Notes: generated by a model from the sequence alone, not told the origin. Shown: positions 18,118-26,140, numbered from the stretch's first letter. The stretch: 31,547 nucleotides of DNA from an uncultured Erythrobacter sp. (GCA_913061345.1 CAJXTZ010000022.1:1-31547); one strand, 5' to 3'. Numbers and translations: made by a program.

Positions 18118-18363
18118 ATGCTTATCAGACTCGCTGCACTCGGTGCCCTGGGTTACGCAGGATACCGCTATTACGAAAAGACTACGCGCAAGGACCAGAA
18201 CGAGGCCTTCGCCCCCAATCAGGCAGGCGGATCGAACTTTCAGCAGATCCGTGATTCGGGGCCCGAGGCCATGGCCGACAAGCCCAAGAAAGACACCTGG
18301 GATGAGGTTGACGAGGAATCGGATGAATCGTTTCCGGCCAGTGATCCGCCAGCCAATTACTGA
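18118..18363 (+). CDS. Small single-pass membrane protein with acidic tail, unknown function
   Basis: This 81-residue protein starts with a short hydrophobic segment (LIRLAALGALGYAGYRYYE) and continues as a hydrophilic, probably disordered chain ending in an acidic WDEVDEESDESFPASDPPANY-type tail (about 60-81). Tails of this kind are, to my knowledge, characteristic of conserved hypothetical proteins of sphingomonads. The function is unknown, and orientation suggests the tail faces the cytoplasm. GGAAAGGA at 18102-18109 precedes the ATG by 8 nt. The gene converges on the RHH_4 gene with a 7-nt overlap of coding ends. Confidence 0.75.
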   Translation: MLIRLAALGALGYAGYRYYEKTTRKDQNEAFAPNQAGGSNFQQIRDSGPEAMADKPKKDTWDEVDEESDESFPASDPPANY

Positions 18364-18620
18364 TCAGTTTGATTACCGATCACACGCTGACGCAAGTCGG
18401 CGACCAGCCACAGCCTGATGGCAGTTGCGAGGCCGGGCGCAAGCTCGGCCTCGATACGTTCGGCGTCGATCTTTGCCACCAGTGCATTGACAGGCAAGCT
18501 GGCCCGTTCGGCGGCCTCTTGCAGCATGTCCCAGAACAATGGCTCGAGACTGATCGACGTCTTGTGTCCTGCAATTTCTATCGAGCGTTTGCGGGGGGGA
18601 TGGTAGGGCGTGCTGGTCAT
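18357..18620 (-). CDS. Ribbon-helix-helix (RHH_4) domain protein
   Basis: This 87-residue protein matches the alphaproteobacterial RHH_4 family. The pattern KRSIEIAGHKTSISLEPLFW (residues 11-30) is followed by DMLQEAAERASLPVNALVAKID (two helices). The TSISLE strand should pair in a dimer to read DNA in the major groove. The family's targets are unknown. No toxin gene adjoins it, so an antitoxin role is unlikely. The ATG at 18620 lies 96 bp from the divergent HTH/DUF4019 gene. The - strand stop TAA (18357-18359) overlaps the end of the small acidic-tailed gene. Confidence 0.82.
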   Translation of the reverse strand: MTSTPYHPPRKRSIEIAGHKTSISLEPLFWDMLQEAAERASLPVNALVAKIDAERIEAELAPGLATAIRLWLVADLRQRVIGNQTDQ

Positions 18621-18678
18621 TGCATCGGTCCGTAGCGCGATCGATGCCGGTTACGAACCTTCGAATACGAATTTTTTG

Positions 18679-18720
18679 GGGTAGCTGGGGCACCCCATGG
18701 CTCCTACCCATTAGCCATGG
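18679..18720. promoter_or_regulatory. Nested inverted repeats and mini-ORF before the HTH/DUF4019 gene
   Basis: Three inverted repeats overlap directly upstream of the ATG at 18717: GGGTAG/CTACCC (18679-18684, 18704-18709), enclosing TGGGG-CA-CCCCA (18686-18697), and CCATGGCT/AGCCATGG (18695-18702, 18713-18720), whose right arm contains the start codon. A six-codon mini-ORF (ATG at 18697 to TAG at 18712-18714, MAPTH) ends two bases before the real start. No Shine-Dalgarno is visible. Either an operator or an RNA switch would fit. Confidence 0.45.
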
Positions 18721-19448
18721 CCCACGGGTACGAGGTATTGTCCGACAAGGAGAAGGAGACGCTGCGGCTGATCCTGCACGGTCACGACGCGAAGTCCATG
18801 GCGCGAGAACTCACCCTTTCCGTTCACACTATCAATGAACGCCTCCGCAGTGCGCGTCGCAAGCTTGACGTTACCAGCAGCAAGGAAGCGGCGCGTCTGC
18901 TTTTCGAGGAAGAGGCGGGCACCCCCCAATTTGTTGGACACAAGAGTTTGGGGGATGAAGCTGGGCTGGAACAGGCAGACCTTCGAAACGACAGGTCAAT
19001 TTCGGCCTGGGTCATTGGAGGTATCGCCATGCTTACGTTGGCAATCGCAATTGCAGTTTCGACACCCATCTTCATCGAAACAGACGAGAGGCCTGCCGTG
19101 GATGTGCAGAACGTGGAGGAGGCGGCCGAAGTCCAGGCTGCGGCACGAGATTTTCTATCCTTGGTGGATGAGAGAGACTGGGCGGGAAGTTTCGCCGCAA
19201 CGTCTGAGGTATTTCAGTCGGCAAACACGGTGGAACAATGGGCGGAGGCATCGCGTCTGGTCTACGGTCCGTTAGGTGACTTGCGCGAACGGGGGGAGGC
19301 CACTGTCCGCTTCGTCAACGCGCCGCCAAGAGGTTATCGAGAGGTGTCATTCGTCTCTCGTTTCTCGAACCGAGAAGAGGTTACCGAGATTCTGACGTTA
19401 GAGAAGGAAGATGGCGTCTGGAAGGTTGTCGGGATCATGGTCAATTGA
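18717..19448 (+). CDS. Membrane-anchored LuxR-type HTH protein with DUF4019-like domain
   Basis: This 243-residue protein has three parts. A LuxR-type HTH (about 6-62; LSDKEKETLRLILHG, then SMARELTLSVHTINERLRSARRKL) lies at the N-terminus. A single membrane segment follows (about 97-119, SAWVIGGIAMLTLAIAIAVS), then a C-terminal extracytoplasmic domain resembling DUF4019 (about 137-243, with AARDFLSLVDERDWAGSF and GYREVSFVSRF). The layout suggests a regulator that binds DNA at the membrane and senses something in the periplasm through the DUF4019 part. That is inference, and no ligand is known. Similar HTH-DUF4019 proteins occur in sphingomonads. The start at 18717 lacks a clear ribosome-binding site and sits in an unusual leader. 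It is divergent from the RHH_4 gene. Confidence 0.82.
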   Translation: MAHGYEVLSDKEKETLRLILHGHDAKSMARELTLSVHTINERLRSARRKLDVTSSKEAARLLFEEEAGTPQFVGHKSLGDEAGLEQADLRNDRSISAWVIGGIAMLTLAIAIAVSTPIFIETDERPAVDVQNVEEAAEVQAAARDFLSLVDERDWAGSFAATSEVFQSANTVEQWAEASRLVYGPLGDLRERGEATVRFVNAPPRGYREVSFVSRFSNREEVTEILTLEKEDGVWKVVGIMVN

Positions 19449-19455
19449 AGGGCGC

Positions 19456-19486
19456 GCCGGGGGCGGACACGCGGTCTGCCCCCGGC
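19456..19486. terminator. GC-rich hairpin between convergent genes
   Basis: GCCGGGGGCGGA (19456-19467) and TCTGCCCCCGGC (19475-19486) form a 12-bp stem with one mismatch and a 7-nt loop. It fills most of the 45-bp gap between the HTH/DUF4019 gene and the reductase gene, so it can fold in both transcripts. There is no T-run on either side, so efficiency as an intrinsic terminator is uncertain. Confidence 0.5.
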
Positions 19487-19493
19487 AATCCAG

Positions 19494-20216
19494 TCAATAC
19501 ATGTGCTGGCCACCGTTGATGCTGAGCGTGGAGCCGGTGACGAAGGCACCCTGTTCAGAAGCGAGGAAGCTAACGCCCCGTGCGATTTCGCTGGCCTGGC
19601 CAAGCCGGCCGACCGGGATCTTGGCAACGATCTTTTCCAGCACGTTCTCTGGCACGGCGGCCACCATGTCCGTATCAATATAGCCGGGCGCAATGGCGTT
19701 TACGGTGATACCGTAGCGCGCACCTTCCTGCGCCAGGGCCTTGGTAAAGCCGTGAATGCCGCTTTTCGCCGCGGCATAATTGACCTGCCCGTATTGCCCC
19801 GCCTGCCCATTGATGGAACCGATGTTGATAATACGACCCCACTTGCGGTCTTTCATCCCCGCGAAGGTGGCCTTGGCCATGTTGAAGCAGCCGCCAAGAT
19901 TGGTGCGTATTACATCGTCCCATTCTTCATAGCTCATGCGCAGCAGCGTGCCGTCGCGGGTAATGCCCGCGTTGTTTACTACCACGTCGATCGGGCCAAC
20001 ATCTCCTGCAATCTTTTCGCAGGAGGCAAGCGTCGCCTCGTGATCGCCGACATCGAACTTGTAGGCGGGAATACTGGTCTCGTCGGTGAAGGCACGCGCC
20101 TTTTCATCGTTACCTGCATAGCTGGCGACAACGGTGAACCCATCCTCGCGCAGGGATTCGCAGACTGCGCGACCAATTCCGCGGGTGCCGCCGGTAACGA
20201 TAGCTATGTGTGCCAT
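19494..20216 (-). CDS. phbB: Acetoacetyl-CoA reductase (SDR family)
   Basis: This 240-residue NADPH-dependent short-chain dehydrogenase would reduce acetoacetyl-CoA to 3-hydroxybutyryl-CoA for polyhydroxybutyrate synthesis. The cofactor motif is TGGTRGIG (8-15), NNAG is at 81-84, and the catalytic Ser134, Tyr147 and Lys151 lie in GSINGQAGQYGQVNYAAAKSG. The sequence GQYGQVNY and the VPENVLEKI region favour PhbB over the related FabG. GGAGAG precedes the ATG at 20216. A start at 20285 is rejected because it overlaps the upstream gene's terminator. No phaA or phaC neighbour is present, so the PHB genes are split in this genome. Confidence 0.9.
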   Translation of the reverse strand: MAHIAIVTGGTRGIGRAVCESLREDGFTVVASYAGNDEKARAFTDETSIPAYKFDVGDHEATLASCEKIAGDVGPIDVVVNNAGITRDGTLLRMSYEEWDDVIRTNLGGCFNMAKATFAGMKDRKWGRIINIGSINGQAGQYGQVNYAAAKSGIHGFTKALAQEGARYGITVNAIAPGYIDTDMVAAVPENVLEKIVAKIPVGRLGQASEIARGVSFLASEQGAFVTGSTLSINGGQHMY

Positions 20217-20278
20217 TTCAATCTCTCCAGATGGTGGTTGTGTTTTGACATACGTTAGCCATCCGTTGTGACAGGCGC

Positions 20279-20305
20279 AAAACAAAACCCCGCCGAAGCG
20301 AGGTT
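20279..20305 (-). terminator. Intrinsic terminator of the outer-membrane-like protein gene
   Basis: Read on the - strand, AACCTCGC and GCGGGGTT form an 8-bp stem (one G-U pair) around a TTCG tetraloop, followed by a T-rich tail (TTTTGTTTT including the last paired Ts). It lies 26 nt past the stop at 20331 and separates this gene from the reductase gene downstream. The UUCG-capped stem plus T-run is a textbook arrangement. Confidence 0.85.
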
Positions 20306-20330
20306 GCGCTGCTTGATATATTTCAGCAAA

Positions 20331-21107
20331 TCAGAAGCGGAACTGCGTGCCGATATAGACGGCCTGGCTGTCCTGCTGTTCCAGATCGGGCACCGGAACA
20401 AGATCGCGATCCTGCTCGTACCGCACGCCAGCGGTGATATCGAGATTGCGCGTCAGGCGGTAGCTGCCTGCCACATCCAGCATCTGGTCACTCAGGCTGC
20501 TGCCAGCGGTTGCCACGCTATCGGACGCGCGGTCTTCGTCCAGTTCGATACGGGCGGCGAACCGGCTCGGCTCGTCATTCGTCCTGCTAGGTGGAGCGAA
20601 ATCGGAAAGATCGGGGATCTGCGCACGCGACAGGCTGCTGGAGAGATCCGGCGTCGCTGCCTTGCGCGACGATGCCGAAGCCTGCGCGAAGCTGGAATAG
20701 CCGCGAGCCAGGCCGAGATTGTAGCGCGTCGGCGCAACCCGCAGGCCCGCAACGCGATCGTTGCTGGCGCGCTGCGATCCAATCGAGTTGTTGGCAGCAA
20801 GCGCATCGGCCGTTTGTTGATCGACGCGGACGGCAACCGTTACCGAGCGTGCGCTGGACGATTTGTCAGTCCCGGCCGGTGTAAAACGCATCATGCGTGG
20901 ATCGCCATGCTGCCGAGCGATGAATTCTGCCAGCCGCGGATCGGCATCGGCAGGCGTAAAGGAAACGAAGGTGTCGGGAACTTCGACGACGTTGGCGTTC
21001 GAAAGCGCGCCAAAGGCAAGGCCCGCGCTGGGAAGCGCGACGGCCAGCAGCAATGCAGACGCGCCGAACGCTGTCTTTCCTGCCAATCCTTTGCGCTTGT
21101 CAGTCAT
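20331..21107 (-). CDS. Exported protein with outer-membrane barrel-like C-terminus, unknown function
   Basis: This 258-residue protein has an N-terminal basic-hydrophobic signal (TDKRKGLAGKTAFGASALLLAVALPSAGLAF, about 1-33), then a motif-poor, Ser/Ala-rich middle. It ends with alternating strand-like segments (MLDVAGSYRLTRNLDITAGVRYEQ) and a final AVYIGTQFRF. Ending in an aromatic residue after an amphipathic strand is the usual recognition signal of outer-membrane barrels. Only three or four such strands are visible, too few for a monomeric barrel. It may oligomerise or be a periplasmic protein with a short anchor. I recognise no named family. The ATG at 21107 is chosen for its signal peptide and the GAGGC in front. 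A 48-residue extension to 21251 is unsupported. Confidence 0.7.
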   Translation of the reverse strand: MTDKRKGLAGKTAFGASALLLAVALPSAGLAFGALSNANVVEVPDTFVSFTPADADPRLAEFIARQHGDPRMMRFTPAGTDKSSSARSVTVAVRVDQQTADALAANNSIGSQRASNDRVAGLRVAPTRYNLGLARGYSSFAQASASSRKAATPDLSSSLSRAQIPDLSDFAPPSRTNDEPSRFAARIELDEDRASDSVATAGSSLSDQMLDVAGSYRLTRNLDITAGVRYEQDRDLVPVPDLEQQDSQAVYIGTQFRF

Positions 21108-21419
21108 CTTGCCTCTATACCCCTGCTCTAATGGACTCTGGATGAACCACCGGGTTCCCCAATTGTCGCGAGTCGCGTTGAGCACTTCCTTGCTACGACC
21201 GAAATGCGACGAATTCCAGACATCGCTTTGCAACCGAATGCCTTTTTTCAAACTGTTGCAGCTTTTCCACAGGGTGCCCAGTCCATCTTCGCAGCATTAA
21301 GCGCGGGTTCACGGCGATTCGCGGCATTTGGACGCCTAAACCACGCTGCGTCTTGCCGCGGGCAACATGCCCGTTATAGAGGCTGACAGCTGCGACTTTT
21401 CGTGTTTACAGGACCAATG
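21108..21419. other. 312-bp divergent intergenic region
   Basis: This region between two exported-protein genes must hold both promoters. A candidate + strand promoter is listed separately. It also has T- and A-rich tracts (CCTTTTTTCAAAC near 21242) and one DnaA-box-like TTTTCCACA (21263-21271), single and unsupported. I see no small gene or RNA gene in it. Confidence 0.6.
21353..21380 (+). promoter_or_regulatory. Candidate promoter of the DUF3576-leuS-lptE-holA operon
   Basis: TTGCCG (21353-21358) and TATAGA (21375-21380) are 16 bp apart, placing the start site near 21387, about 33 nt before the first ATG. The spacer contains an inverted repeat (CGGGCA at 21359-21364, TGCCCG at 21368-21373, 3-nt centre), which could be an operator or chance GC symmetry. 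The two hexamers match consensus at four positions each. Confidence 0.35.
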
Positions 21420-21881
21420 ATGGCAATTTTCTCCGTTCGTAAAATCTCCCGCCAGTTTGCTGGTACCGCCATGTTGGGCGCGGCATCGCTTGCCCTTGCC
21501 GCTTGCGGGGGCGGTGACGATCAGCGCCTGCGCAGCGATCTTGCCGCGGCACAGGTCACTTCGATCGGTGTGAATTCCTATCTCTGGCGCGCCAGCCTGG
21601 ACACCTTGTCGTTCATGCCGCTGACCCAGGCAGACAGTTCCGGCGGCGTGCTGGTAACGGACTGGTATGCCGATCCTGCCAACCCCAACGAGCGGGTGAA
21701 GGTATCGGTCGCAATTCTCGATCAGGATCTGCGCGCCGATGCGCTGCGCGTTGCTGCCAGCCGGCAGGTGCTACAGAACGGCACCTGGGTAGAGGCGCCC
21801 GTACAGGCCGCCACCGTACAACGGCTGGAAGATATCATCCTTACCAAGGCGCGCGATCTGCGACGTTCCGCCATCGGCTAA
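21420..21881 (+). CDS. DUF3576 domain lipoprotein
   Basis: This 153-residue lipoprotein has a signal with lipobox LALAAC (lipidated Cys29) and a globular domain of the DUF3576 family (VTSIGVNSYLWRASLDTLSFMPL, then GGVLVTDWYADP and LRVAASRQV). It is conserved in alphaproteobacteria immediately before leuS, as here. The function is unknown, though an envelope-assembly role is plausible from its neighbours. Two tandem ATGs (21417 and 21420) and an upstream GTG (21402) are possible. I chose 21420 because AGGA at 21410-21413 is then 6 nt away. leuS starts 21 nt after the stop. Confidence 0.88.
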   Translation: MAIFSVRKISRQFAGTAMLGAASLALAACGGGDDQRLRSDLAAAQVTSIGVNSYLWRASLDTLSFMPLTQADSSGGVLVTDWYADPANPNERVKVSVAILDQDLRADALRVAASRQVLQNGTWVEAPVQAATVQRLEDIILTKARDLRRSAIG

Positions 21882-21902
21882 ATTCCCCTGGGGGCACAAA
21901 CC

Positions 21903-24422
21903 ATGACTGCTGAACGATTCGATCCGTCCGTTGCCGACGGTCGCTGGCAAGTCGCGTGGGATGAAGCCAAGTGCTTCGAAGCCGACAGCGCCAGCGAGAA
22001 GCCCAAGACCTATGTGCTGGAGATGTTTCCCTATCCCAGCGGGCGCATCCATATAGGCCACGTGCGCAACTACACCATGGGTGACGTGCTGGCGCGCTAT
22101 CACGCCATGCGTGGGCGCGAAGTGTTGCACCCGATGGGCTGGGATGCGTTCGGCATGCCGGCCGAAAACGCAGCGATGGAGAAGGGCGTCCATCCCGGCG
22201 GGTGGACCTACGACAATATCGCCACGATGAAGGGCCAGCTGAAACAACTTGGCTTCGCTCTCGATTGGAGCCGCGAGTTCGCAACTTGCGATCCCGAATA
22301 CTACGGCCACGAACAAGCGCTGTTTATCGACCTGTTCGAGAACCACCTTGTCTATCGCAAGCAGGCAGAGGTGAACTGGGACCCCGTCGACATGACCGTG
22401 CTGGCGAACGAGCAGGTAATCGACGGCAAGGGCTGGCGTTCGGGTGTAGAGGTGGAGAAGCGCAAGCTGAACCAGTGGTTCCTGAAGATCACCGATTTCG
22501 CCGAAGATCTGCTGCATGGCCTCGGCAGCCTCGATGACTGGCCGCAAAAGGTGCGGCTGATGCAGGAAAACTGGATCGGCAAATCGCAAGGGTTGGAATT
22601 TTCTTTCGATCTTTCCAACGGCGACAAATTGCCGGTTTACACCACGCGGCCCGATACGATTTTCGGTGCAAGTTTCGTTGCCGTTGCTCCTGATCATCCG
22701 CTGGCACAGGGCGTTGCCACAAACAATTGCGAAGCGGCGAAGTTCATAGAGCGATGCAAGAAGGGAGGAACCACAGCGGCAGAGCTGGAAACGGCGGAAA
22801 AGCTCGGTTTTGATACTGGTATCGGGGCAAAGCACCCTTTCACGGGCAAGCATCTGCCCGTCTACATCGCCAATTTCGTTCTGATGGATTACGGTACCGG
22901 CGCCATCATGGCAGTTCCGGGGCACGACCAGCGCGACTTCGAATTTGCCAGCAAATATTCACTGCCCATTCCCCGCGTCGTCGCGCCCAGCGAGGACGAG
23001 GCGGCGAGGCCCTTCGATGGTGAGGCCGAGGCGGGCGAAGGTGTTCTGGTCAATTCAGACTTCCTCAATGGCATGGACGTGGAAGGCGCGAAGGCCGAGG
23101 TGATCGCCCGCGCTCAAAAGGGCGGCTGGGGCAAAGGCACGACCGTGTGGCGTCTGCGCGACTGGGGCGTTTCGCGCCAGCGTTACTGGGGCACCCCCAT
23201 TCCCTTCATTCATTGCGAAACCTGCGGCGTGGTTCCGGTGCCGAAGGACCAGTTGCCGGTGAAGCTGCCGGAAGATGTGTCTTTCGAGCAGCCTGGCAAT
23301 CCGCTGCTGCGCCATCCCACCTGGAAAGATACCACCTGCCCCAAATGCGGCAGTGCGGCCGAACGGGAAACCGACACGCTCGACACTTTCGTCAATTCCA
23401 GCTGGTATTTCCTGCGTTTTGCCAGCCAGCCGGCGGACAAGCCCTTCGACGCCGACGAAGTTGCGCAATGGTTACCGGTGGACCAATATATCGGCGGGGT
23501 GGAGCATGCGATCCTGCACTTGCTTTACGCCCGCTTCTGGACCCGAGCCCTGGCGCAGTGCGGCAAGCTGAAGGTGAAAGAGCCCTTCGCCTCGCTGTTC
23601 ACCCAAGGCATGGTGACGCACGAAACCTACAGCCGTAAGGATGGCCCACGAGAGGTGTATTACACGCCTGCCGAGGTGGACCGTTCGAGCGATGGTGCGG
23701 TGCTGACAGCCGACGGCCAGCCGGTCGAGATCGGCAAGGTTATCAAGATGTCGAAGTCGAAGAAGAACGTCGTCGATCCCGAGGACATTATTCGTGACTA
23801 CGGCGCTGACGCGGTGCGTTGGTTCATGCTGTCCGACAGCCCGCCCGAGCGGGACTTGCCATGGTCCGAGGCTGGTATCGAGGGATGCGGGCGCTTCGTC
23901 CAGCGTCTGTGGCGTTTGTTCAGCCAGTATGATGACGATGCCATAGGTGAGGACAAGAACCTTGCCCGCAAGACTCATCAGACCATTGCGGCGGTTGCCG
24001 AAGATATCGAGGCGCTGGCCTTCAACAAGGCCGTGGCGCGGATCTACGAACTCACCAGCGCGGCGGAAAAGGCAAAGCCTTCCGCTGATCGAAACCACGC
24101 CATCCGCTCGCTGCTGTTGGTGGCGTCTCCCATGATGCCGCACCTTGCCGAGGAAGGCTGGAGCAAAATGGGCGGCACCGGCCTCGTGGCCGAAGCGGAC
24201 TGGCCAGAAGTCGACGAGACTTTGCTGGTGGAAGACGAGGTCACCATCGCCGTGCAGCACAAGGGCAAGCTGCGCGACACGCTGACCGCCCCTGCCGATG
24301 CATCGAAAGACGATCTGGAAGCGCTTGCACTCGCCAGCGAGAAGGTCCAGCGTTCGATCGATGGAGCGGAAATCAGAAAGGTGATCGTGGTGCCCGGCAG
24401 GCTGGTGAATATCGTCACATGA
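21903..24422 (+). CDS. leuS: Leucyl-tRNA synthetase
   Basis: This 839-residue class Ia synthetase charges tRNA-Leu. The HIGH motif is at 50-53 ([12 protein letters not shown]) and KMSKS is at 615-619 ([13 protein letters not shown]). The CP1 editing domain (about 225-420) has its [19 protein letters not shown] hydrolytic-site motif. The zinc-like CxxC pairs CETCG and CPKCG are present. The C-terminal domain ends in [12 protein letters not shown], the normal family end. It is the second gene of a conserved alphaproteobacterial run with DUF3576, lptE and holA. Its TGA overlaps the lptE ATG by 4 nt, so lptE translation probably depends on it. Confidence 0.98.
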   Translation: MTAERFDPSVADGRWQVAWDEAKCFEADSASEKPKTYVLEMFPYPSGRIHIGHVRNYTMGDVLARYHAMRGREVLHPMGWDAFGMPAENAAMEKGVHPGGWTYDNIATMKGQLKQLGFALDWSREFATCDPEYYGHEQALFIDLFENHLVYRKQAEVNWDPVDMTVLANEQVIDGKGWRSGVEVEKRKLNQWFLKITDFAEDLLHGLGSLDDWPQKVRLMQENWIGKSQGLEFSFDLSNGDKLPVYTTRPDTIFGASFVAVAPDHPLAQGVATNNCEAAKFIERCKKGGTTAAELETAEKLGFDTGIGAKHPFTGKHLPVYIANFVLMDYGTGAIMAVPGHDQRDFEFASKYSLPIPRVVAPSEDEAARPFDGEAEAGEGVLVNSDFLNGMDVEGAKAEVIARAQKGGWGKGTTVWRLRDWGVSRQRYWGTPIPFIHCETCGVVPVPKDQLPVKLPEDVSFEQPGNPLLRHPTWKDTTCPKCGSAAERETDTLDTFVNSSWYFLRFASQPADKPFDADEVAQWLPVDQYIGGVEHAILHLLYARFWTRALAQCGKLKVKEPFASLFTQGMVTHETYSRKDGPREVYYTPAEVDRSSDGAVLTADGQPVEIGKVIKMSKSKKNVVDPEDIIRDYGADAVRWFMLSDSPPERDLPWSEAGIEGCGRFVQRLWRLFSQYDDDAIGEDKNLARKTHQTIAAVAEDIEALAFNKAVARIYELTSAAEKAKPSADRNHAIRSLLLVASPMMPHLAEEGWSKMGGTGLVAEADWPEVDETLLVEDEVTIAVQHKGKLRDTLTAPADASKDDLEALALASEKVQRSIDGAEIRKVIVVPGRLVNIVT

Positions 24423-24925
24423 CAGGCGTCGTCCGTCTTGGCCTGGCCCTTGCCGTACTCTCCCTGTCCGTTTCTGGATGCGGGCTCCAGCCGATCTATG
24501 CAGGCGGTGGAAACGGCTTTGTCGCGCGCGAACTCGCTGCCATTGATGTGCCCGCGATACCCGGCCGCGAGGGCTGGCTGGTGCACAATGAGCTGAACGA
24601 TCGGCTGGGCCGCGGCGCTTCGGGCAGCACATCACAATACCGCCTCGACATCGTGCTGGACGACGATCTTGAAGGTCTAGGCTTGCTGACGGACGATACC
24701 ATCGGCCGCCAGCGTCGCACCCTTCGCGCGCGATACCAGTTGGTAGATGTGGCGACGGGCACGATACTCGTCGATGCCACCGCCGGTTCCGACGCAGGTA
24801 TCGATGTCGTGGGCTCCGAGTTTGCCACTATCGCAGCAGAGCAGACCGCGCTGGAAAACCTCGCGAAGGAAGTAGCCGACCAGATCGCCACCCGCGTAAC
24901 CCGCACTCTTCGCGAAATGCGATGA
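24419..24925 (+). CDS. lptE: LPS assembly lipoprotein LptE
   Basis: This 168-residue outer-membrane lipoprotein plugs the LptD barrel and helps place LPS in the outer leaflet. The lipobox is LSVSGC (lipidated Cys21), followed directly by GLQPIYAGG, the short N-terminal motif typical of LptE. The mature part is a mixed alpha/beta domain ([20 protein letters not shown]). The sequence is poorly conserved across bacteria, so much of the call rests on GLQPIY and on the leuS-lptE-holA order, which E. coli shares. The ATG overlaps the leuS stop. holA follows after 10 nt. Other LPS-export genes (lptC, lptA) are at 29.2-30.5 kb. Confidence 0.9.
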   Translation: MTGVVRLGLALAVLSLSVSGCGLQPIYAGGGNGFVARELAAIDVPAIPGREGWLVHNELNDRLGRGASGSTSQYRLDIVLDDDLEGLGLLTDDTIGRQRRTLRARYQLVDVATGTILVDATAGSDAGIDVVGSEFATIAAEQTALENLAKEVADQIATRVTRTLREMR

Positions 24926-24935
24926 GGCAGCGCCG

Positions 24936-25970
24936 ATGAAGGCGACCCAGCGCGATTACGCGCAGGCTGCGCAGAAAGCGGGCAAGGCCTTGCGTATCTG
25001 CTTTTTCTGCGGTGCCGACGAGGCTGGCGCTTCCGCTGCTGCAAAGAAGATGATCGCCGCTCTGAATGACCCGGGTGAGCGGGTGGAGCTTTCCGGACAA
25101 GACCTGAAATCCGATCCTTCCCGGTTGCTTGACGAAGCGCGGTCCACCTCGCTGTTCGGAGATTCCCGCCATATCCTGGCGCGCGTATCGGGGGAGGATG
25201 CGCATGAGGCCATCAAGACTTACTGCGAGCTGGCCGACCGGGGCGATGCCGACGGCGCCTGGCCGATCTTCATCGTCGCCACTTCCGCCAGCGACAAGTC
25301 GCGCAGCGCCAAGCTGCTGATCAAGCGCGGAGACGCGCTGGTTGCCATGTTCTACCCCCCCGATCTGCGATCCGTGACCGCCGATGTGCGCGCCATGGCA
25401 GACGCGGCGGGCATGCGCCTCACCGGTAATCTGGCCGAGCGCATAGCCCATGCAGCAGGGATGGACGTGCGCCTTGCACAATCCGAGATCGACAAGCTCG
25501 CGCTCTTTCTCGATGCCTCGCCGCAATCGCCCAAGCAGGCGAACCCGGACGATTTCGACATGATCGGCGCTTCGACCGAAGAAGACGGGTTCATGCCGTT
25601 AGTAAATGCGGCACTGGGTGGAGAGGTGCGCAAGTTGCCAGCCGAACTGCGGCGGATGCGAGAGATATCATTGAACCCGGTTGCCGTTACGCTGGCGCTG
25701 GAAAGGCGAGCGGCGCAGCTTGCGCGGCTGGCGGCCAAGCTGCGCCCCGGCGACGACATGCAGCAATTCTTGAAATCGCAGGGCGTGTTTTTCCGCGAAC
25801 ATCGCGAGGTCGGCGACCAGCTGCAGCGCTGGAGTGGGGGGAAGCTGGAGCGGCTCGTCCCGCGACTGACGCAATTGCATCGTGCGCTTCTCGCAAACAG
25901 CCAGACGGCAGAATTGATCCTGGCGCAGGAACTGGCGCAGATTACACGCTACGCCGCCGTACGACGCTGA
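24936..25970 (+). CDS. holA: DNA polymerase III delta subunit
   Basis: This 344-residue clamp-loader wrench opens the beta clamp during replication. It has the AAA+-like fold of the family, without a functional Walker A loop, as expected for delta. Recognisable parts are RICFFCGADEAGASAAAKKMIAAL near the N-terminus, SLFGDSRHILARVSGEDAHEAIKTY, the lid region GMRLTGNLAERIAHAAGMDVRLAQSEIDKLALF, and the C-terminal collar helices. Length is typical (E. coli 343). The ATG at 24936 follows a GATGAGG stretch. It closes the leuS-lptE-holA operon, and a 239-bp gap follows before the exopolysaccharide gene. Confidence 0.93.
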   Translation: MKATQRDYAQAAQKAGKALRICFFCGADEAGASAAAKKMIAALNDPGERVELSGQDLKSDPSRLLDEARSTSLFGDSRHILARVSGEDAHEAIKTYCELADRGDADGAWPIFIVATSASDKSRSAKLLIKRGDALVAMFYPPDLRSVTADVRAMADAAGMRLTGNLAERIAHAAGMDVRLAQSEIDKLALFLDASPQSPKQANPDDFDMIGASTEEDGFMPLVNAALGGEVRKLPAELRRMREISLNPVAVTLALERRAAQLARLAAKLRPGDDMQQFLKSQGVFFREHREVGDQLQRWSGGKLERLVPRLTQLHRALLANSQTAELILAQELAQITRYAAVRR

Positions 25971-25979
25971 ACATCGTGA

Positions 25980-26011
25980 AAATACGCTTTCTCATAACGA
26001 CATAAATACGC
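25980..26011. repeat. Direct repeat AAATACGC in the gap after holA
   Basis: AAATACGC occurs at 25980-25987 and 26004-26011, 24 bp start to start. It lies in the AT-richer 239-bp gap between holA and the exopolysaccharide gene. The spacing is close to two helical turns, so it may be a paired binding site. Confidence 0.35.
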
Positions 26012-26052
26012 GTTCTTACCGGGATGAGACGATCCATTGCGCGAGAGCCGAG

Positions 26053-26068
26053 TGCGCCACGTGGCGCA
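26053..26068. promoter_or_regulatory. 16-bp perfect palindrome upstream of the EPS gene
   Basis: TGCGCCACGTGGCGCA reads identically on both strands. It lies 141 bp before the GTG start of the EPS glycosylphosphotransferase, in an otherwise AT-richer gap. The length and symmetry are typical of a dimeric transcription-factor operator. As RNA it has no loop room, so a hairpin is less likely. Confidence 0.5.
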
Positions 26069-26081
26069 AGTGCAACCGTAT

Positions 26082-26140
26082 TTCCTAAAACTGCAGTGTT
26101 CTAACGCAGTTGCGAAATGAATGGGGTGAACTTCCTAAAA
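26082..26140. repeat. Direct repeat TTCCTAAAA upstream of the EPS gene
   Basis: TTCCTAAAA occurs at 26082-26090 and 26132-26140, 50 bp start to start, roughly five helical turns. It falls between the palindrome and the start codon, so it may be part of an activator-binding array. It might also be a chance match in an AT-rich gap. Confidence 0.35.

Noticed and set aside
18357..18620. RHH protein as antitoxin of a toxin-antitoxin pair
   Set aside because: No small toxin gene is adjacent on the same strand, and the RHH_4 family is a stand-alone group in alphaproteobacteria.
21263..21271. DnaA-box-like TTTTCCACA, possible replication origin
   Set aside because: It is a single site with one mismatch. 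There is no cluster of boxes, no AT-rich unwinding element and no origin-associated genes nearby.
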